DNA from: Phycisphaerales bacterium
GTDB taxonomy: Bacteria > Planctomycetota > Phycisphaerae > Phycisphaerales > UBA1924
NCBI GenBank assembly: GCA_016741915.1
Contig: JACVCS010000006.1
Span: forward strand, 1-64,000
DNA: 64,000 nt
Direction: 5' to 3'
Below, one piece after another: positions 33,663 through 43,357 of this stretch. A program made the translations under genes and the position numbers. Below the pieces are notes generated by a model, which was not told the origin of the DNA, ran no database searches, and worked only from the letters and a program-made list of their open reading frames with translations. Within the stretch, counting starts at the first letter, position 1. Every line of letters starts with the position of its first letter.

Positions 33663-36065
33663 TCAGAGGCAGGGGACGAAGAACGAGTTGAAGAAGCAGT
33701 TGTAGTCGCCCTCGTTCACGCCGTTGTTCGTCGCGACGCTGGGCTGACCGATCGGCGTCCCGTCGTCATAGGCGATGTCGCAGAAGTCACCGATGGCGGC
33801 GGCGCCTGCGGCGGCCTGGTTGAAGAACCCGTTGGCGGCGAAGAAGCAGTTGTAGTCGCCCTCGTTCACGCCGCCGTTGGAGGCAACGGACGGCTGCGAC
33901 AAAGGCGTGCCGTCGTCGAAGGCGATATCCGCCGGGCACGCCGGCGGCGCGGGGGTGAAGGTCAACGCCAGCGTGCCAAGGCCCGCGGCACTGTTGAACC
34001 CGCCGACACGGATGAGGTAGTCGGTATTCGCAACAGCGTTGAAGGTGACCGTCGCGAAGGTGGCGCTGGCGCCGCAGTTATCGTCCTGGCAGGCAATCGC
34101 GGTGTTCACGCCCGAGGGGCAACCCTGATACACCGCCAGCTTGCTGTCGAAGCTCGGCGCGGTGCTCGTGCACGTGCCGACGACGACCGAGCCCGCTTGC
34201 GTCGGGGTGTACTTGAACCACACGTCCTTGAAGATCTGCGAACTCCCCGCGTAGTTGCACAGCGTGTCCGTCGGCCCGTCGGTGGTCGCGTTGGTGGTGT
34301 TGAACGCGTACGAACCGGGCGTGATGGTCGTGGCGCTGGCGCAGTTGTCGTTGCTGGGCAGCACGGGCGTGGTGATCGTCCACGAGATCGAGTACGTGTT
34401 GCGCGTCGAAGAGCCGACCATCGAGGCCTTGAGGTAGTAGTTCGTTGCGACGGGGTTGAGGTTGGTGTAGCTGACGGTCTGCGTGTTGGAGGCGGTGTTG
34501 TTCGCGGTCACGAGCGCCGCGCCAGCGCAGTCACCGAAGACCTGGAGTTGCATGTTGCCGTAGTTGCGGTTGATGGTGATGGTGCTGCTGATGGACGCGC
34601 CGGGCTGGAGCGTCACGCGGTACCAGTCTTCGCCGGTGGACTTGCAGACAAGGTTCGCCACGTTGCCCGTGGCGGCCGCCAGCAGCGTGATGTTCGCCGT
34701 GGCGCAGGTGTTGTTGGGCTCGTACGCGTCGTCGGAACCCGCCGCGAGAAGATTGCTCAGCGTCGCGTTGGCGTACGCGCTGGCGAAGTTGCCGTAGGAA
34801 TCGGTGAGGCTGGAGGTCGAAGCGCCGCAGAACGACGGCCCGCAGGTCAGCACGCCGATGAGTTCTTGCGTGTCGTTGCGGTAAATGCCGCTGCCCGACG
34901 AGCCGCCCTCGGTCACGCCGCTGGTCCAGTTGGCGCGGACGTGCCCGGTGGCGTTGCAGGGCGGCGTGCTCGTGGAATACGTCCCGAAGGTGATGCGCTT
35001 GTAATCCCCCGAGGGGTGGTGGATCCCGGTGATCCCCAGCCCGTTGGTGAGCGCGGCCGAGGCGTTGGTCCGCCACGAAACCCAGAAGCGGTTCGCAGGC
35101 AGCGTGCCGCGGACCATCAGCAGGCTCACGTCGTTCGCCGTGCTCGTGGCGTTGCTGAAGAGGTAATCACAGACGCTCGAGAACGAAGAACTGCCCAGCG
35201 CGGGGACCGCCCCGCCGCAGGTGGTCTTCTGGTACGTCCAATAGATCGTGGCGGTCTGGGCCTCGGCCTGGGTATCAAGACAGTGCGTCGCGGTCAGGAA
35301 GTAGGGTGTCTGGTCGTTGGCAACCGTGCGCACAAGCTGACCCGTGCAGGTATACCCCACACCGGAGCTGACGTAATCGATCAACCCCACCGCACGCGCA
35401 ACCGCCTCCCACGCGCTGTAGCACGAAACATCGTTGTGACACGTCCCCGCGGCCTGCGCCGAAACCAGGGCCGGGTCCTCCTGCCACGGGCGGTAGATGT
35501 GCAGCAGCCGTTCAACCCGCATGGGCAGAACCGCCGGCCGGCCCGCGGGGAAGTACGCCTCAACGCGCGCGGTATCGCCGAAGACGCGCGGGACATAGTG
35601 CTCGCCGTTGCCGATGGGGCCCTGACCTTCAAACTGCCCGTGCGCCTGGCTCGAGTCGCTTGGGTTATAGACCGTCACCGCCGCACCCGTGGGCAGGTTC
35701 ATCCCCGTCAGTTGGATGCGCAGAGCCAGCGCGTTGGGTGACACAAAGTCCGCAACCCAGATCACCCCGCCCCCCGGCGCGTCGTACCACCGCCCGAGCG
35801 ATTCGTCGAATGAAACCAGCCGCTCGCGCCCAACAGGGAGGAGCTTGCGGTCGGTGCGGTCAAACTCATCGTCGGTCAGGGCCTGCTGGTTATCGAACGG
35901 CGAGAGGACAACCTTCGGCACATCGTTCAGCCGCACGCTCAACAGGTTTGAAACCGCGGGGGTGAGGTCCTGCGCCCGCGCGGGGCTCGCCGCGAAGCCC
36001 GAAATACACGCCGCCGCCGCGATCAACGCCGCGATGCGAACACGCCTCAAGGTCACTCGAGTCAA
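33663..36065 (-). CDS. Secreted trypsin-like serine endopeptidase with PPC domains and GC-type dockerin tail
   Basis: An 800-aa exported protease. The signal peptide ends SPARAQ near residue 32. The catalytic triad is visible as LTATHC (His about 261), ANDVSLL (Asp about 312) and GGSSGSG (Ser about 390); the arrangement with many Cys resembles lysyl-endopeptidase-like enzymes. Two PPC-like domains follow (DDAYEPNNTC and SNDNCASATT to LTFTP). The dockerin lacks the inner Cys pair, and both repeats read GDYNCFF; it ends VPCL. The start is probably TTG 36065: AGGAG at 36072-36076 is six bases away, while the longer frame to 36101 begins with an unsupported TTG. Confidence 0.88.
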   Translation of the reverse strand: MTRVTLRRVRIAALIAAAACISGFAASPARAQDLTPAVSNLLSVRLNDVPKVVLSPFDNQQALTDDEFDRTDRKLLPVGRERLVSFDESLGRWYDAPGGGVIWVADFVSPNALALRIQLTGMNLPTGAAVTVYNPSDSSQAHGQFEGQGPIGNGEHYVPRVFGDTARVEAYFPAGRPAVLPMRVERLLHIYRPWQEDPALVSAQAAGTCHNDVSCYSAWEAVARAVGLIDYVSSGVGYTCTGQLVRTVANDQTPYFLTATHCLDTQAEAQTATIYWTYQKTTCGGAVPALGSSSFSSVCDYLFSNATSTANDVSLLMVRGTLPANRFWVSWRTNASAALTNGLGITGIHHPSGDYKRITFGTYSTSTPPCNATGHVRANWTSGVTEGGSSGSGIYRNDTQELIGVLTCGPSFCGASTSSLTDSYGNFASAYANATLSNLLAAGSDDAYEPNNTCATANITLLAAATGNVANLVCKSTGEDWYRVTLQPGASISSTITINRNYGNMQLQVFGDCAGAALVTANNTASNTQTVSYTNLNPVATNYYLKASMVGSSTRNTYSISWTITTPVLPSNDNCASATTITPGSYAFNTTNATTDGPTDTLCNYAGSSQIFKDVWFKYTPTQAGSVVVGTCTSTAPSFDSKLAVYQGCPSGVNTAIACQDDNCGASATFATVTFNAVANTDYLIRVGGFNSAAGLGTLALTFTPAPPACPADIAFDDGTPLSQPSVASNGGVNEGDYNCFFAANGFFNQAAAGAAAIGDFCDIAYDDGTPIGQPSVATNNGVNEGDYNCFFNSFFVPCL

Positions 36066-36106
36066 TGGAAACTCCTCGCTTTGAGAACCTGATGAAACCA
36101 ATCGAA

Positions 36107-36120
36107 CCGGGGAATCCCGG
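36107..36120. promoter_or_regulatory. Palindrome CCGGGGAATCCCGG upstream of the protease gene
   Basis: It lies about 42 bases before the TTG start. Its central CGGGGAATCCCG recurs exactly at 48530-48541 upstream of another dockerin gene. It could be an operator or chance in GC-rich DNA. Confidence 0.3.
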
Positions 36121-36287
36121 GGTCAAGAAGAACCGGCTACGCGGTGCACTTTCTTTACCGCAGAAACCGGTGGGCTGATCCATCAAAGTACACGATTGTC
36201 GGATGATCGCAAGGGTTATCCCGTATATCCCCGGTTTGAAGTAGGTGAAAATACCGATACCGAGAGTGGATTTCAGCCCAAAAAGCA

Positions 36288-36320
36288 ACAAAAAGCCCCG
36301 GACCTTTCGATCCGGGGCTT
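36288..36320 (-). terminator. Conserved cassette terminator, copy 3
   Basis: AAGCCCCGGA and TCCGGGGCTT flank CCTTTCGA, the reverse complement of the loop in copies 1 and 2. The A-rich left side gives a U-run on the minus strand. Confidence 0.9.
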
Positions 36321-36410
36321 CGTGTCTTTCAGAATCTCAGGGTTCAGGCTTTCGGCTTCAGGTCGTCACCCTCGGCCCTCGGCCCTCATCCCTCGGCCCT
36401 TCTTCCTGCA
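36321..36410 (-). repeat. Dockerin-gene 3' cassette, copy 3 (heptad spacer)
   Basis: Between the stop of the gene ending at 36411 and the terminator lie TCGGCCC and TCATCCC heptads (the complement of GGGNNGA) and then the TTCAGG-type heptads. The remaining gap, 36066-36287, holds the protease promoter; GGGTTATCCC occurs at 36213. Confidence 0.88.
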
Positions 36411-38093
36411 TCAGATGCAGGGGAGGAAGAGGTTGTTGAAGAAGCAGTTGTAGTCACCCTCGTTGACACCGTTGTTGGTGCAACCGGGGGCGGCGGAGAG
36501 CGCTGTACCGTCGTCGCAGGCGATGTCGCAGGTGCCGCCCACACCCGCGGGGCCTTGACCCGACTGGAAGAAGAACCCGTCGGCCGCGAAGAAGGCGTTG
36601 TAGTCACCCTCGTTCGGCCCGGTGGTGCTGTTGGTGCAGCCCGGAGCCGCGGCCAGCGGCGTGCCGTCGTCGCAGGCGATGTCGGCCGGGTTGCAGCCCG
36701 CGACCGTGGTGCTACCCACGACCATCTTGTAGAACTTGATATCGAAGTTGCCCGCGGCGGTGGCGCTGGTGACGAACGCACCGGTGCCGTCGGTGATCTG
36801 GAAAGAGATGTTGGTGTTCACACTGGTGGAACTGGAGACCATCACGCCCGGGAAGTCGGTCGTCTCGCTCGACTTGTACTGGTCATCCGACGCGGCGGGG
36901 GTGCTGATGGCGGTGTTGTACCGGGTGACAGCGAGGTAGTACGTACCCGCGGCAAAGGTCCGCGTCAGCTTCGAGCCCAGCGTTGTGCCGGGGAGCGGCT
37001 CATCCTCGTTGGAGAAGTTCGCGATGATGTTGTAGTTGCTGTCCAGCACGACAAGCGTCGTGTCGGTTTGGGTCGCGCCGGTCTGCCCGACGGTGGAGAT
37101 TGTCACGCTGCCCGGCGTGATCGACCGGACCAGATCGGCGGGGACCACCGCGTCGGCCGAGTTCACCGTCAGGCGATACTGCGACGTTGAGCTGGTTGAA
37201 CCGGCGACGCGGGCGTAGATCGAGCGGGCGTCGGCCGAGGTGTCGTTCCCGAAGGTGTACCACACCACGCGTGTGTTGCCCGCAAGGACCGAAGCGGTCT
37301 GCAGCGTCGAGTCAAGGGCGGGGTTGATCACCGCCGCGGTCTGATCGGTCCCGCGCAGCGTCAGCGTCGGCAGCGTGCCGAGTGATTCGATGATCAAGCT
37401 GCGACGGACGATGCCGGGGTGAGCGGCGGTGGTGATCTTGTAGTAGTCCGCGGTGGACAGACCGCCGCCGGAGAGCCCGCTGCCCGTCGAAGTGCCGCAC
37501 ATCGAGGTGCCGACGGTGGAGACGAAAGTTCCCGAGAGCGCCTTGCTGTCGTTCGGCTCGCTCTCGGTGGCGCCGCAGACCAGCGGCGCGGGCGGGGGAG
37601 ACAACGTGACGGTGACGTTGGACCACGTCGAGGACGCGTCCGCGAAGGTGTACGAGTTGCGCAGGTTCAGGAAGAGCGTGTTGACGCCGTCGGCGACAAA
37701 CTGCGTCCCCAGGTTGACGTTGTTCCACGTCAGGGTTCCAGCAGCGGCGGAGTTCAGCGCCCCTTGCGGTGCGGTGGCGGCCAGGTAGAGCGTCCCGCCG
37801 CCGGTGAGGACCGTTGCGCCCTCGACCGTTGAAGCGGTCAGCGCGATGCGCTGATCGGACTGCCACTGCGGATCAAGCCCGCCACCTTCAGACCATTGCG
37901 CGGTGACGGAGATGCGCCCGTAGTTGCCCGCGGGCGCCGAAGCTGCCCCGAGATCGATCGAGTGGTACTCGCCCACCGCGGTGGTGGTGTACGGACCGGC
38001 GAAGGGGCTCCCCGCCGGCGTCCATTGAGCCTGGGCCATCGAAACGCAGGCCAGCGTGCCAGCAACGGCAGAAAGCAATGCAGAACGGTTCAT
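36411..38093 (-). CDS. Exported DVUA0089-like protein with GC-type dockerin tail
   Basis: A 560-aa secreted protein. The signal peptide ends CVSMAQAQ near residue 22. The first domain (QWTPAGSPFAGPYT ... WSNVTVTLSPPP) matches those of the genes at 23969 and 56146. It is followed directly by one ESEPNDSKALSG module that includes GSGLSGGGLSTADYYKI and LTRTFAAGTYYLAVTRY. Unlike its two paralogues it lacks the inserted ETCATA PPC domain. The dockerin has the inner Cys pairs and ends LPCI. AAGGA lies eight bases before ATG 38093. It probably binds or displays rather than catalyses. Confidence 0.85.
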   Translation of the reverse strand: MNRSALLSAVAGTLACVSMAQAQWTPAGSPFAGPYTTTAVGEYHSIDLGAASAPAGNYGRISVTAQWSEGGGLDPQWQSDQRIALTASTVEGATVLTGGGTLYLAATAPQGALNSAAAGTLTWNNVNLGTQFVADGVNTLFLNLRNSYTFADASSTWSNVTVTLSPPPAPLVCGATESEPNDSKALSGTFVSTVGTSMCGTSTGSGLSGGGLSTADYYKITTAAHPGIVRRSLIIESLGTLPTLTLRGTDQTAAVINPALDSTLQTASVLAGNTRVVWYTFGNDTSADARSIYARVAGSTSSTSQYRLTVNSADAVVPADLVRSITPGSVTISTVGQTGATQTDTTLVVLDSNYNIIANFSNEDEPLPGTTLGSKLTRTFAAGTYYLAVTRYNTAISTPAASDDQYKSSETTDFPGVMVSSSTSVNTNISFQITDGTGAFVTSATAAGNFDIKFYKMVVGSTTVAGCNPADIACDDGTPLAAAPGCTNSTTGPNEGDYNAFFAADGFFFQSGQGPAGVGGTCDIACDDGTALSAAPGCTNNGVNEGDYNCFFNNLFLPCI

Positions 38094-38353
38094 TCGGTAT
38101 GTCCTTGTGTGTGCGCCCCGACCGGATATTCCCGTGCCCCGTCACGAGACTGAGCGTGAGTGTTCGGCAATACAACCCGGTCTAGGGATCTTCCCTCGAT
38201 CCGTCCAGAATACCTCAACAACCCGCGCATGCGTTTGTAAACCCGCATAGAACCGGCGAAATAATCGCAATTTGCACACTTCCGAGCGTGAAGGGACGTG
38301 CACATTCAGGGTAAACCCCTGCATCACCTCGACAGGCGCGCGTCGTCAACGAG

Positions 38354-38383
38354 AAAGCCCCGGACCTTTCGATCCGGGGCTTT
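38354..38383 (-). terminator. Conserved cassette terminator, copy 4
   Basis: The full 11-bp stem AAAGCCCCGGA with TCCGGGGCTTT is present around the CCTTTCGA loop. Confidence 0.9.
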
Positions 38384-38472
38384 GTGCTTTTCAGAATCTG
38401 AGGACTTTGGGCTTTGGCTTCAGGTCTTCACCCTCGGCCCTCGGCCCTCATCCCTCGGCCCTTCTTCCTGCA
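38384..38472 (-). repeat. Dockerin-gene 3' cassette, copy 4 (heptad spacer)
   Basis: TCGGCCC and TCATCCC heptads follow the stop of the gene ending at 38473, then GGCTTTG and CTTCAGG-type heptads run toward the terminator, very close to copy 2 in sequence. The remaining gap, 38094-38353, carries CAGGGTAAACCCCTG at 38307 and no gene. Confidence 0.88.
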
Positions 38473-40668
38473 TTAGACGCAGGGGAGGAAGAGGTTGTTG
38501 AAGAAGCAGTTGTAGTCACCCTCGTTGACACCGTTGTTGGTGCAACCGGGGTTCGTCGCCAGCGGGTCGCCGTTGTCGCAGGCGATATCGCAGGTGCCGC
38601 CGACCGCGGCCGCACCCTGGCCGGACTGGAAGAAGAAGCCGTTCGCACTGAAGAAGGCGTTGTAGTCGCCTTCGTTCGGCCCGGTGGTGCTGTTGGTGCA
38701 GCCGGGGTTCGACGCCAACGGGTCGCCGTTATCGCAGGCGATGTCGGCCGGGTTGCAACCCGCGACCGCTCCGCCGCCGACGTTGAACTTCACCCACACC
38801 ACGTCGAAGGGGCCTTCCTTGGGAGTCGCGATGGTGTTCGGGCCGACCGAGTCGGTGAAGGTCATCGAGAGACCGGCGACGAGCGTGGTGGTCGAGTTGG
38901 CCACCGCGGGGTCGAGTTCGAGCACGGCGCTGCTGCGGGCGGTCGCGTCGGCGGGCGACGGGCGCAGGTCGGCGGTGTTCGTGTTCGACACGGCCATGTA
39001 GTACGTGCCGGGAGTGAAGGTGCGCGTCAAGGCGGCGGTGCCTTCGATGAGGAAATCACCGACGGGGTTGAGCTGACCGTCGAAGACAAGCAGATCGAAC
39101 GAGGTTGCCGCGTCAGCGCGAGAGATCGTGATCGAGCCGGGCGCCAGGTTGCCGCTGAGTTGCAGCGGGGTGACGGGTGTGGTTTCGAGGGTGGCGATGT
39201 ACTCGCCGGTGGTGGTGGTGCCACCGGCGACGCGGTACTGCATGCGTTCGCGCTTGCCGAAGCCGTACCACTGGTTGAACCGCGGCGGCGTCGACGTGGT
39301 CGAAGAAGTCTGCAGGGTGGCGTCGGTGCCGGGGTTGATGTTGCCGGTGGTCTGCGTCAATCCGCGGAGGGTGCCCGTGTGCCCGGCCGTGCCCGACGTG
39401 GTGATGATCATGCGGTGGCGGTAGATGCCCAGCGGGGCGGCGGGCGTGCGGATGGTGTAGTAGTCGGCGCTGCCTTCGCCGGCTACGGTTGTGCTGGCGC
39501 CCGTGGAGAAGCCGTAGACACCCTGACCGCTGGAGATCTCCGCCAAGGTGGCGGTGAGTTTGGAGTCGTTCGGTTCGGTCTCCACAACGAAGCCCGCGGG
39601 GACGGCGGCGTGAACGCGGAGCAGGACGCTGCCGCTGCCCGTGCGGCTCTGGGCGTCGGTGATGGTCAGCGGGATGGTGTATTGACCGGGGGTCTGGTTC
39701 GCGGGAACGGCGAAGGAGCCGGTGAAGTTGTTGCCGCCATTGTCGGTCAGGACGAGCGGTGACGCGATGCCGAACTGTGAGAGATTGGCGGAGATGGCCA
39801 TGCCCGTGCTGGGCGGGTTGGTCCCGGAGAAGGCGGTGACGTTGAGGTTGACGTTGCCGCTGCCGGCGATGATCGGCGAGGGCGTTGCTGTGCCGCTGGC
39901 ACCGGGGTTGAGCGAGGCGTTGGAACCGCCCGCGGCAAAGACCAGGGCGTTGGCCATCAGACGCGCGCCGTCGGTCGAGGAGATCCAGAAGCCCGAACTC
40001 GAATCGCTCGACGGCGGATAGAGACCGAGGTCAACACGCTTCGCCAGGTTCGGCGATGAACTGACGGCGACGAGCGTTCTGCCGTCGGCCCAGGCCGCGA
40101 CGCGGACCGAACCGGGCGTGAGCACGGTGCTGGTCGGGCGTGAGCCTGTGGAGCCGCTGGAGAGGCTGTTGACACCCGTCATGATGGGGTGGTTGGGGAT
40201 GTCGATGGTGCCAAGAGTCGTCGAGCCAGTCGAGCTCCCGCCGCCGGAGGGAATGATCTCGTACCCACCGGTGATGAACCGGCCGCCGATGATCCGGGCG
40301 GTGGTGGTGGTGCTGTTCGAGAAGACGGCGTTGACGACGCCGCGGCCGGAGTCGACATAATCGGCGAGCACGTTGCCCAGCGCGGTGGCATCGGCGAAGT
40401 TGACGTTGCTCCAGACGATGACGGCGTCGTAGGTTTGCAGCGTTGCCAGGGTGGGCGTGCTGGAGGTGGCGTTGATGATGTCCACAACCGCGAACTGGCC
40501 GGTGGCGAGCAGTTTCGCCTGCGGGTCGGTGAAGCGGGTGCTGGTCGAGGCGGTATCCGCCGCGGCGACGATGGCCACCTTCGGCTGCGCGAAGGCCTGA
40601 GCGGCCAGCAGCAACGACGCCGCGGTGACGAAGACCTGACGTGCGCGTGTGAGGAGTGAGCGATTCAT
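38473..40668 (-). CDS. Exported ThuA-like/DVUA0089-like mosaic protein with GC-type dockerin tail
   Basis: A 731-aa secreted protein. The signal peptide ends QAFAQ near residue 28. Residues 29-240 resemble a class I glutamine amidotransferase or ThuA-like fold (KVAIVAAADTAS, YDAVIVWSN, LADYVDSGRG, NHPIMTGV), with no evident catalytic Cys. An Ig-like domain and an ETEPNDSKLTATLAE module follow, the latter ending LTRTFTPGTYYMAVSN. From about residue 255 onward it is closely similar to the protein of the neighbouring gene, which has a different front. The dockerin ends LPCV. AAGGAG lies five bases before ATG 40668. The two genes may be co-transcribed: the 126-base gap has no terminator. Confidence 0.83.
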   Translation of the reverse strand: MNRSLLTRARQVFVTAASLLLAAQAFAQPKVAIVAAADTASTSTRFTDPQAKLLATGQFAVVDIINATSSTPTLATLQTYDAVIVWSNVNFADATALGNVLADYVDSGRGVVNAVFSNSTTTTARIIGGRFITGGYEIIPSGGGSSTGSTTLGTIDIPNHPIMTGVNSLSSGSTGSRPTSTVLTPGSVRVAAWADGRTLVAVSSSPNLAKRVDLGLYPPSSDSSSGFWISSTDGARLMANALVFAAGGSNASLNPGASGTATPSPIIAGSGNVNLNVTAFSGTNPPSTGMAISANLSQFGIASPLVLTDNGGNNFTGSFAVPANQTPGQYTIPLTITDAQSRTGSGSVLLRVHAAVPAGFVVETEPNDSKLTATLAEISSGQGVYGFSTGASTTVAGEGSADYYTIRTPAAPLGIYRHRMIITTSGTAGHTGTLRGLTQTTGNINPGTDATLQTSSTTSTPPRFNQWYGFGKRERMQYRVAGGTTTTGEYIATLETTPVTPLQLSGNLAPGSITISRADAATSFDLLVFDGQLNPVGDFLIEGTAALTRTFTPGTYYMAVSNTNTADLRPSPADATARSSAVLELDPAVANSTTTLVAGLSMTFTDSVGPNTIATPKEGPFDVVWVKFNVGGGAVAGCNPADIACDNGDPLASNPGCTNSTTGPNEGDYNAFFSANGFFFQSGQGAAAVGGTCDIACDNGDPLATNPGCTNNGVNEGDYNCFFNNLFLPCV

Positions 40669-40794
40669 GAAGGCTCCTTGTTTCTGAACTTGCTGCGGAT
40701 CGGGATTCGCCGAACGTCGATCTTGGCGCTGACGTTCATTGAAGCCGGAGGACTTCTGACCTGTGCACCGTGGGTATTGATGAGCGAAGGTTGC

Positions 40795-42975
40795 TCAGAC
40801 GCACGGCAGGAAGAGGTTGTTGAAGAAGCAGTTGTAGTCACCCTCGTTGACACCGTTGTTGGTGCAGCCGGGGTTCGTCGCCAGCGGGTCGCCGTTGTCG
40901 CAGGCGATGTCGCAGAACCCGCCGACGCCACCGGCGCTCTGGCCGGCCTGGAAGAAGAAGCCGTTCGCGGCGAAGAAGGCGTTGTAGTCGCCTTCGTTCG
41001 GCCCGGTGGTGCTGTTGGTGCAGCCGGGGTTGCTCACCAGCGGATCACCCGTATCGCAGGCGATGTCGGCGGGGTTGCAACCCGCGGTTGCGCCGCCGGT
41101 GACGGTGATCTTGACCCAGATGACTTGGAACGGCTCGGTCTTCGGGGTGCCGATCTCGATGGCGTTGCCGGTGCTGTCGACGAAGCGCAGGCCCATCGCC
41201 GCGACCAGCGTGGTGGAGGAGTTGATCACCGCGTTGGGGTTGTCAAGAACGCTGCTGCCGCGAGCGGTGGAATCAACGGGCGTGGGACGGTTGTCGGCGG
41301 TGTTGACGTTCGAAACCCCGATGTAGTAGGTTCCGGGGGTGAAGGTGCGGGTGAGCGACGTTGTGCCTTCGTAGACGAAGTCGCCCATCGCGGTAAAGGT
41401 CGAGTCGTAGATGAGGTAATCCATCGCCGCGGTCACCCCGTTCGCGCGAGAGATGGTGATCGAGCCGGGCTGAAGTGCGGTGGTGAGCTCGATGGGGGTG
41501 ACGGCCTGGGTCTCCAGCGTCGAGGTGTAGTCGGAGGATGTCGTGGTTGAACCCGTGACGCGGTAGGAAACTTCTTCGCGTTTGCCGAAGCCGTACCACT
41601 GGTTGAATCGCGGCGGGGTCGACGTGGTGGACGAGGTCTGGAGGGTGGCGTCGGTCCCGGGGTTGATGTTGCCGGTGGTCTGCGTCAGGCCGCGGATGGT
41701 GCCGGTGTGACCGGCGGTGCCGATGGTGTTGATGACCATGCGGTGGCGGTAGATCCCCGGCGCGGCGGCGGGGGTCTTGATCACGTAGTAGTCGGCGCTC
41801 GTGTCACCCGGAACGGTGGTGCTGGTGCCCGTGGTGAAGCCGAAGACGCCTTCGCCCGGCGAGATCGCGGCCGAGGTGGCGGTGGCCTTTGAGTCGTTGG
41901 GTTCAACTTCCGCGACAAACCCCGCGGGCGGGCCGCCGCGGACACGCAGGGCGACCTCGGCGCTGCCGCTTCGGCCTTGTGCGTCGGTGATGGTGATCGG
42001 GAAGGTGTAGATGCCGGCGGTGAGGTTCGCCGGGGGCGTGACCTGAAGCGTGAAGGTGTTGTTTGGCCCTGCATTCATGAGCACCGAAGCCCCGCCGCCG
42101 ATGGATTGCAGGTTCGCGTTCGCGAACAACCCGGTTGACGGGTTGGCCCCCGCGACCGGCAACGCCCGTACGGTGATGATCGAGTTGTTCCCGGCGATGA
42201 TGTTGTACGGCGTCATGTATCCAGCGCCGTTCGGAACGGTTGGCTCAGCACAATCACTGCTGACATAGGCCAGCCCAAGGATGTTGTTGGTGGGGATATC
42301 ACCAACCCGGTGGGCGACACCGGTGTCGGTATCGATGAGATAGAGCCCGTCGGTGCCGGTGTCGATGAGGTATAGCCCGCCGTTGTCTTTGTGATACGCC
42401 AGGGCCTGTGGGTTGCTGATGCCGCTGCCGAGGACGGAGAGCAAGGTGGCCTGTCCGGTGGCGCGGTTGATGGTGTAGATCGAATCGGTGTTGCTGCTGG
42501 TGCCGAAGAGCGTGTCGAGTCGGCGGTGGTAACCGAGGTTGAAGAACGACGTGGTGCCGGAGGGTCCGATGGGGGTGGCAAACCCGGTGGTGGGGTTGAT
42601 GGAGTAGAGGGTGCCGTCGCTGCCGCCATAGATCGTGCCGGTGGAGTTGTCGAACTCGAGCCCGTGCATGACGATGGCGCTGTTTCCGTAGTTCCCAACG
42701 AGTGTTGCGGTGCCGGTGCCGAGATTCAGGGTGTAGAGGTTGTCATTGCCGGTGGAAGAGACCCAGAGTGTTTGACTGGCGCAGTCGAAGGCGAGCCCGC
42801 CGGTGGTGCCGGCGTTGGAACTCACGGTGCCGATGTTCGTGCCTGCGCCGGTGCTCGGGTTGATCTCGTACAGGGTGTTGCCGCTGGTCACGGCGACAAG
42901 TCGGTTCTGAGCCATCGCCGAGCCGCTGAAAAAAAGAAGTGCGGCGATTGCAACGCGGAAGGTCGTCATATTCAT
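40795..42975 (-). CDS. Exported beta-propeller/DVUA0089-like mosaic protein with GC-type dockerin tail
   Basis: A 726-aa secreted protein. The signal peptide ends GSAMAQ near residue 23. The first 270 mature residues are short repeats such as NTLYEINPSTGAGTNIG, GTLYSINPTTGFATPIG and GGLYLIDTGTDGLYLIDTDTG, which form a beta-propeller of the kind found in DUF4394 and related proteins. An Ig-like domain and an EVEPNDSKATATSA module follow, nearly parallel to the protein encoded downstream. The dockerin ends LPCV. ATG 42975 has GGAG seven bases upstream, better placed than the in-frame ATG at 42981. No cassette or terminator follows it. Confidence 0.85.
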   Translation of the reverse strand: MNMTTFRVAIAALLFFSGSAMAQNRLVAVTSGNTLYEINPSTGAGTNIGTVSSNAGTTGGLAFDCASQTLWVSSTGNDNLYTLNLGTGTATLVGNYGNSAIVMHGLEFDNSTGTIYGGSDGTLYSINPTTGFATPIGPSGTTSFFNLGYHRRLDTLFGTSSNTDSIYTINRATGQATLLSVLGSGISNPQALAYHKDNGGLYLIDTGTDGLYLIDTDTGVAHRVGDIPTNNILGLAYVSSDCAEPTVPNGAGYMTPYNIIAGNNSIITVRALPVAGANPSTGLFANANLQSIGGGASVLMNAGPNNTFTLQVTPPANLTAGIYTFPITITDAQGRSGSAEVALRVRGGPPAGFVAEVEPNDSKATATSAAISPGEGVFGFTTGTSTTVPGDTSADYYVIKTPAAAPGIYRHRMVINTIGTAGHTGTIRGLTQTTGNINPGTDATLQTSSTTSTPPRFNQWYGFGKREEVSYRVTGSTTTSSDYTSTLETQAVTPIELTTALQPGSITISRANGVTAAMDYLIYDSTFTAMGDFVYEGTTSLTRTFTPGTYYIGVSNVNTADNRPTPVDSTARGSSVLDNPNAVINSSTTLVAAMGLRFVDSTGNAIEIGTPKTEPFQVIWVKITVTGGATAGCNPADIACDTGDPLVSNPGCTNSTTGPNEGDYNAFFAANGFFFQAGQSAGGVGGFCDIACDNGDPLATNPGCTNNGVNEGDYNCFFNNLFLPCV

Positions 42976-43240
42976 GGTCATTCTCCACCGATAGCCATGA
43001 CGGGCGCAGACTGCTTCCGCCATGACAAAGCCTGTTTGCTGATGTACACAACGCACGCCAGAACTGGCGGACTTCTTCAGCGTACACGCATCTCGACCAA
43101 ACACAAGGGGAAACACATACAGAGTTCCCCTGAGTTTGCATCGGGTTTTCCCCGGGTTCCTTCGCGGACGCCGCGTCCGCTACCGATCCCAAACCGCCCG
43201 CCACGATGCTTGCCCGCACATCAACCCTTCACCAAACCAC

Positions 43241-43268
43241 AAGCCCCGGACCTTTCGATCCGGGGCTT
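43241..43268 (-). terminator. Conserved cassette terminator, copy 5
   Basis: AAGCCCCGGA and TCCGGGGCTT flank CCTTTCGA. The A-run on the left is short here (CCAC precedes), so the U-tract is weak. Confidence 0.82.
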
Positions 43269-43357
43269 TGTGCTTTTTGAATCTGGGCACTCGGGATCTT
43301 GGCTTCGGGTCTTCACCCTCGGCCCTCGGCCCTGATCCCTCGGCCCTTCTTCCCGCA
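43269..43357 (-). repeat. Dockerin-gene 3' cassette, copy 5 (heptad spacer)
   Basis: The same order as the other copies: heptads TCGGCCC, TGATCCC and TCGGCCC next to the stop, then decayed CTTCGGG heptads. The remaining gap, 42976-43240, holds the propeller gene's promoter with GGGTTTTCCCC at 43143 and no gene. Confidence 0.86.
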
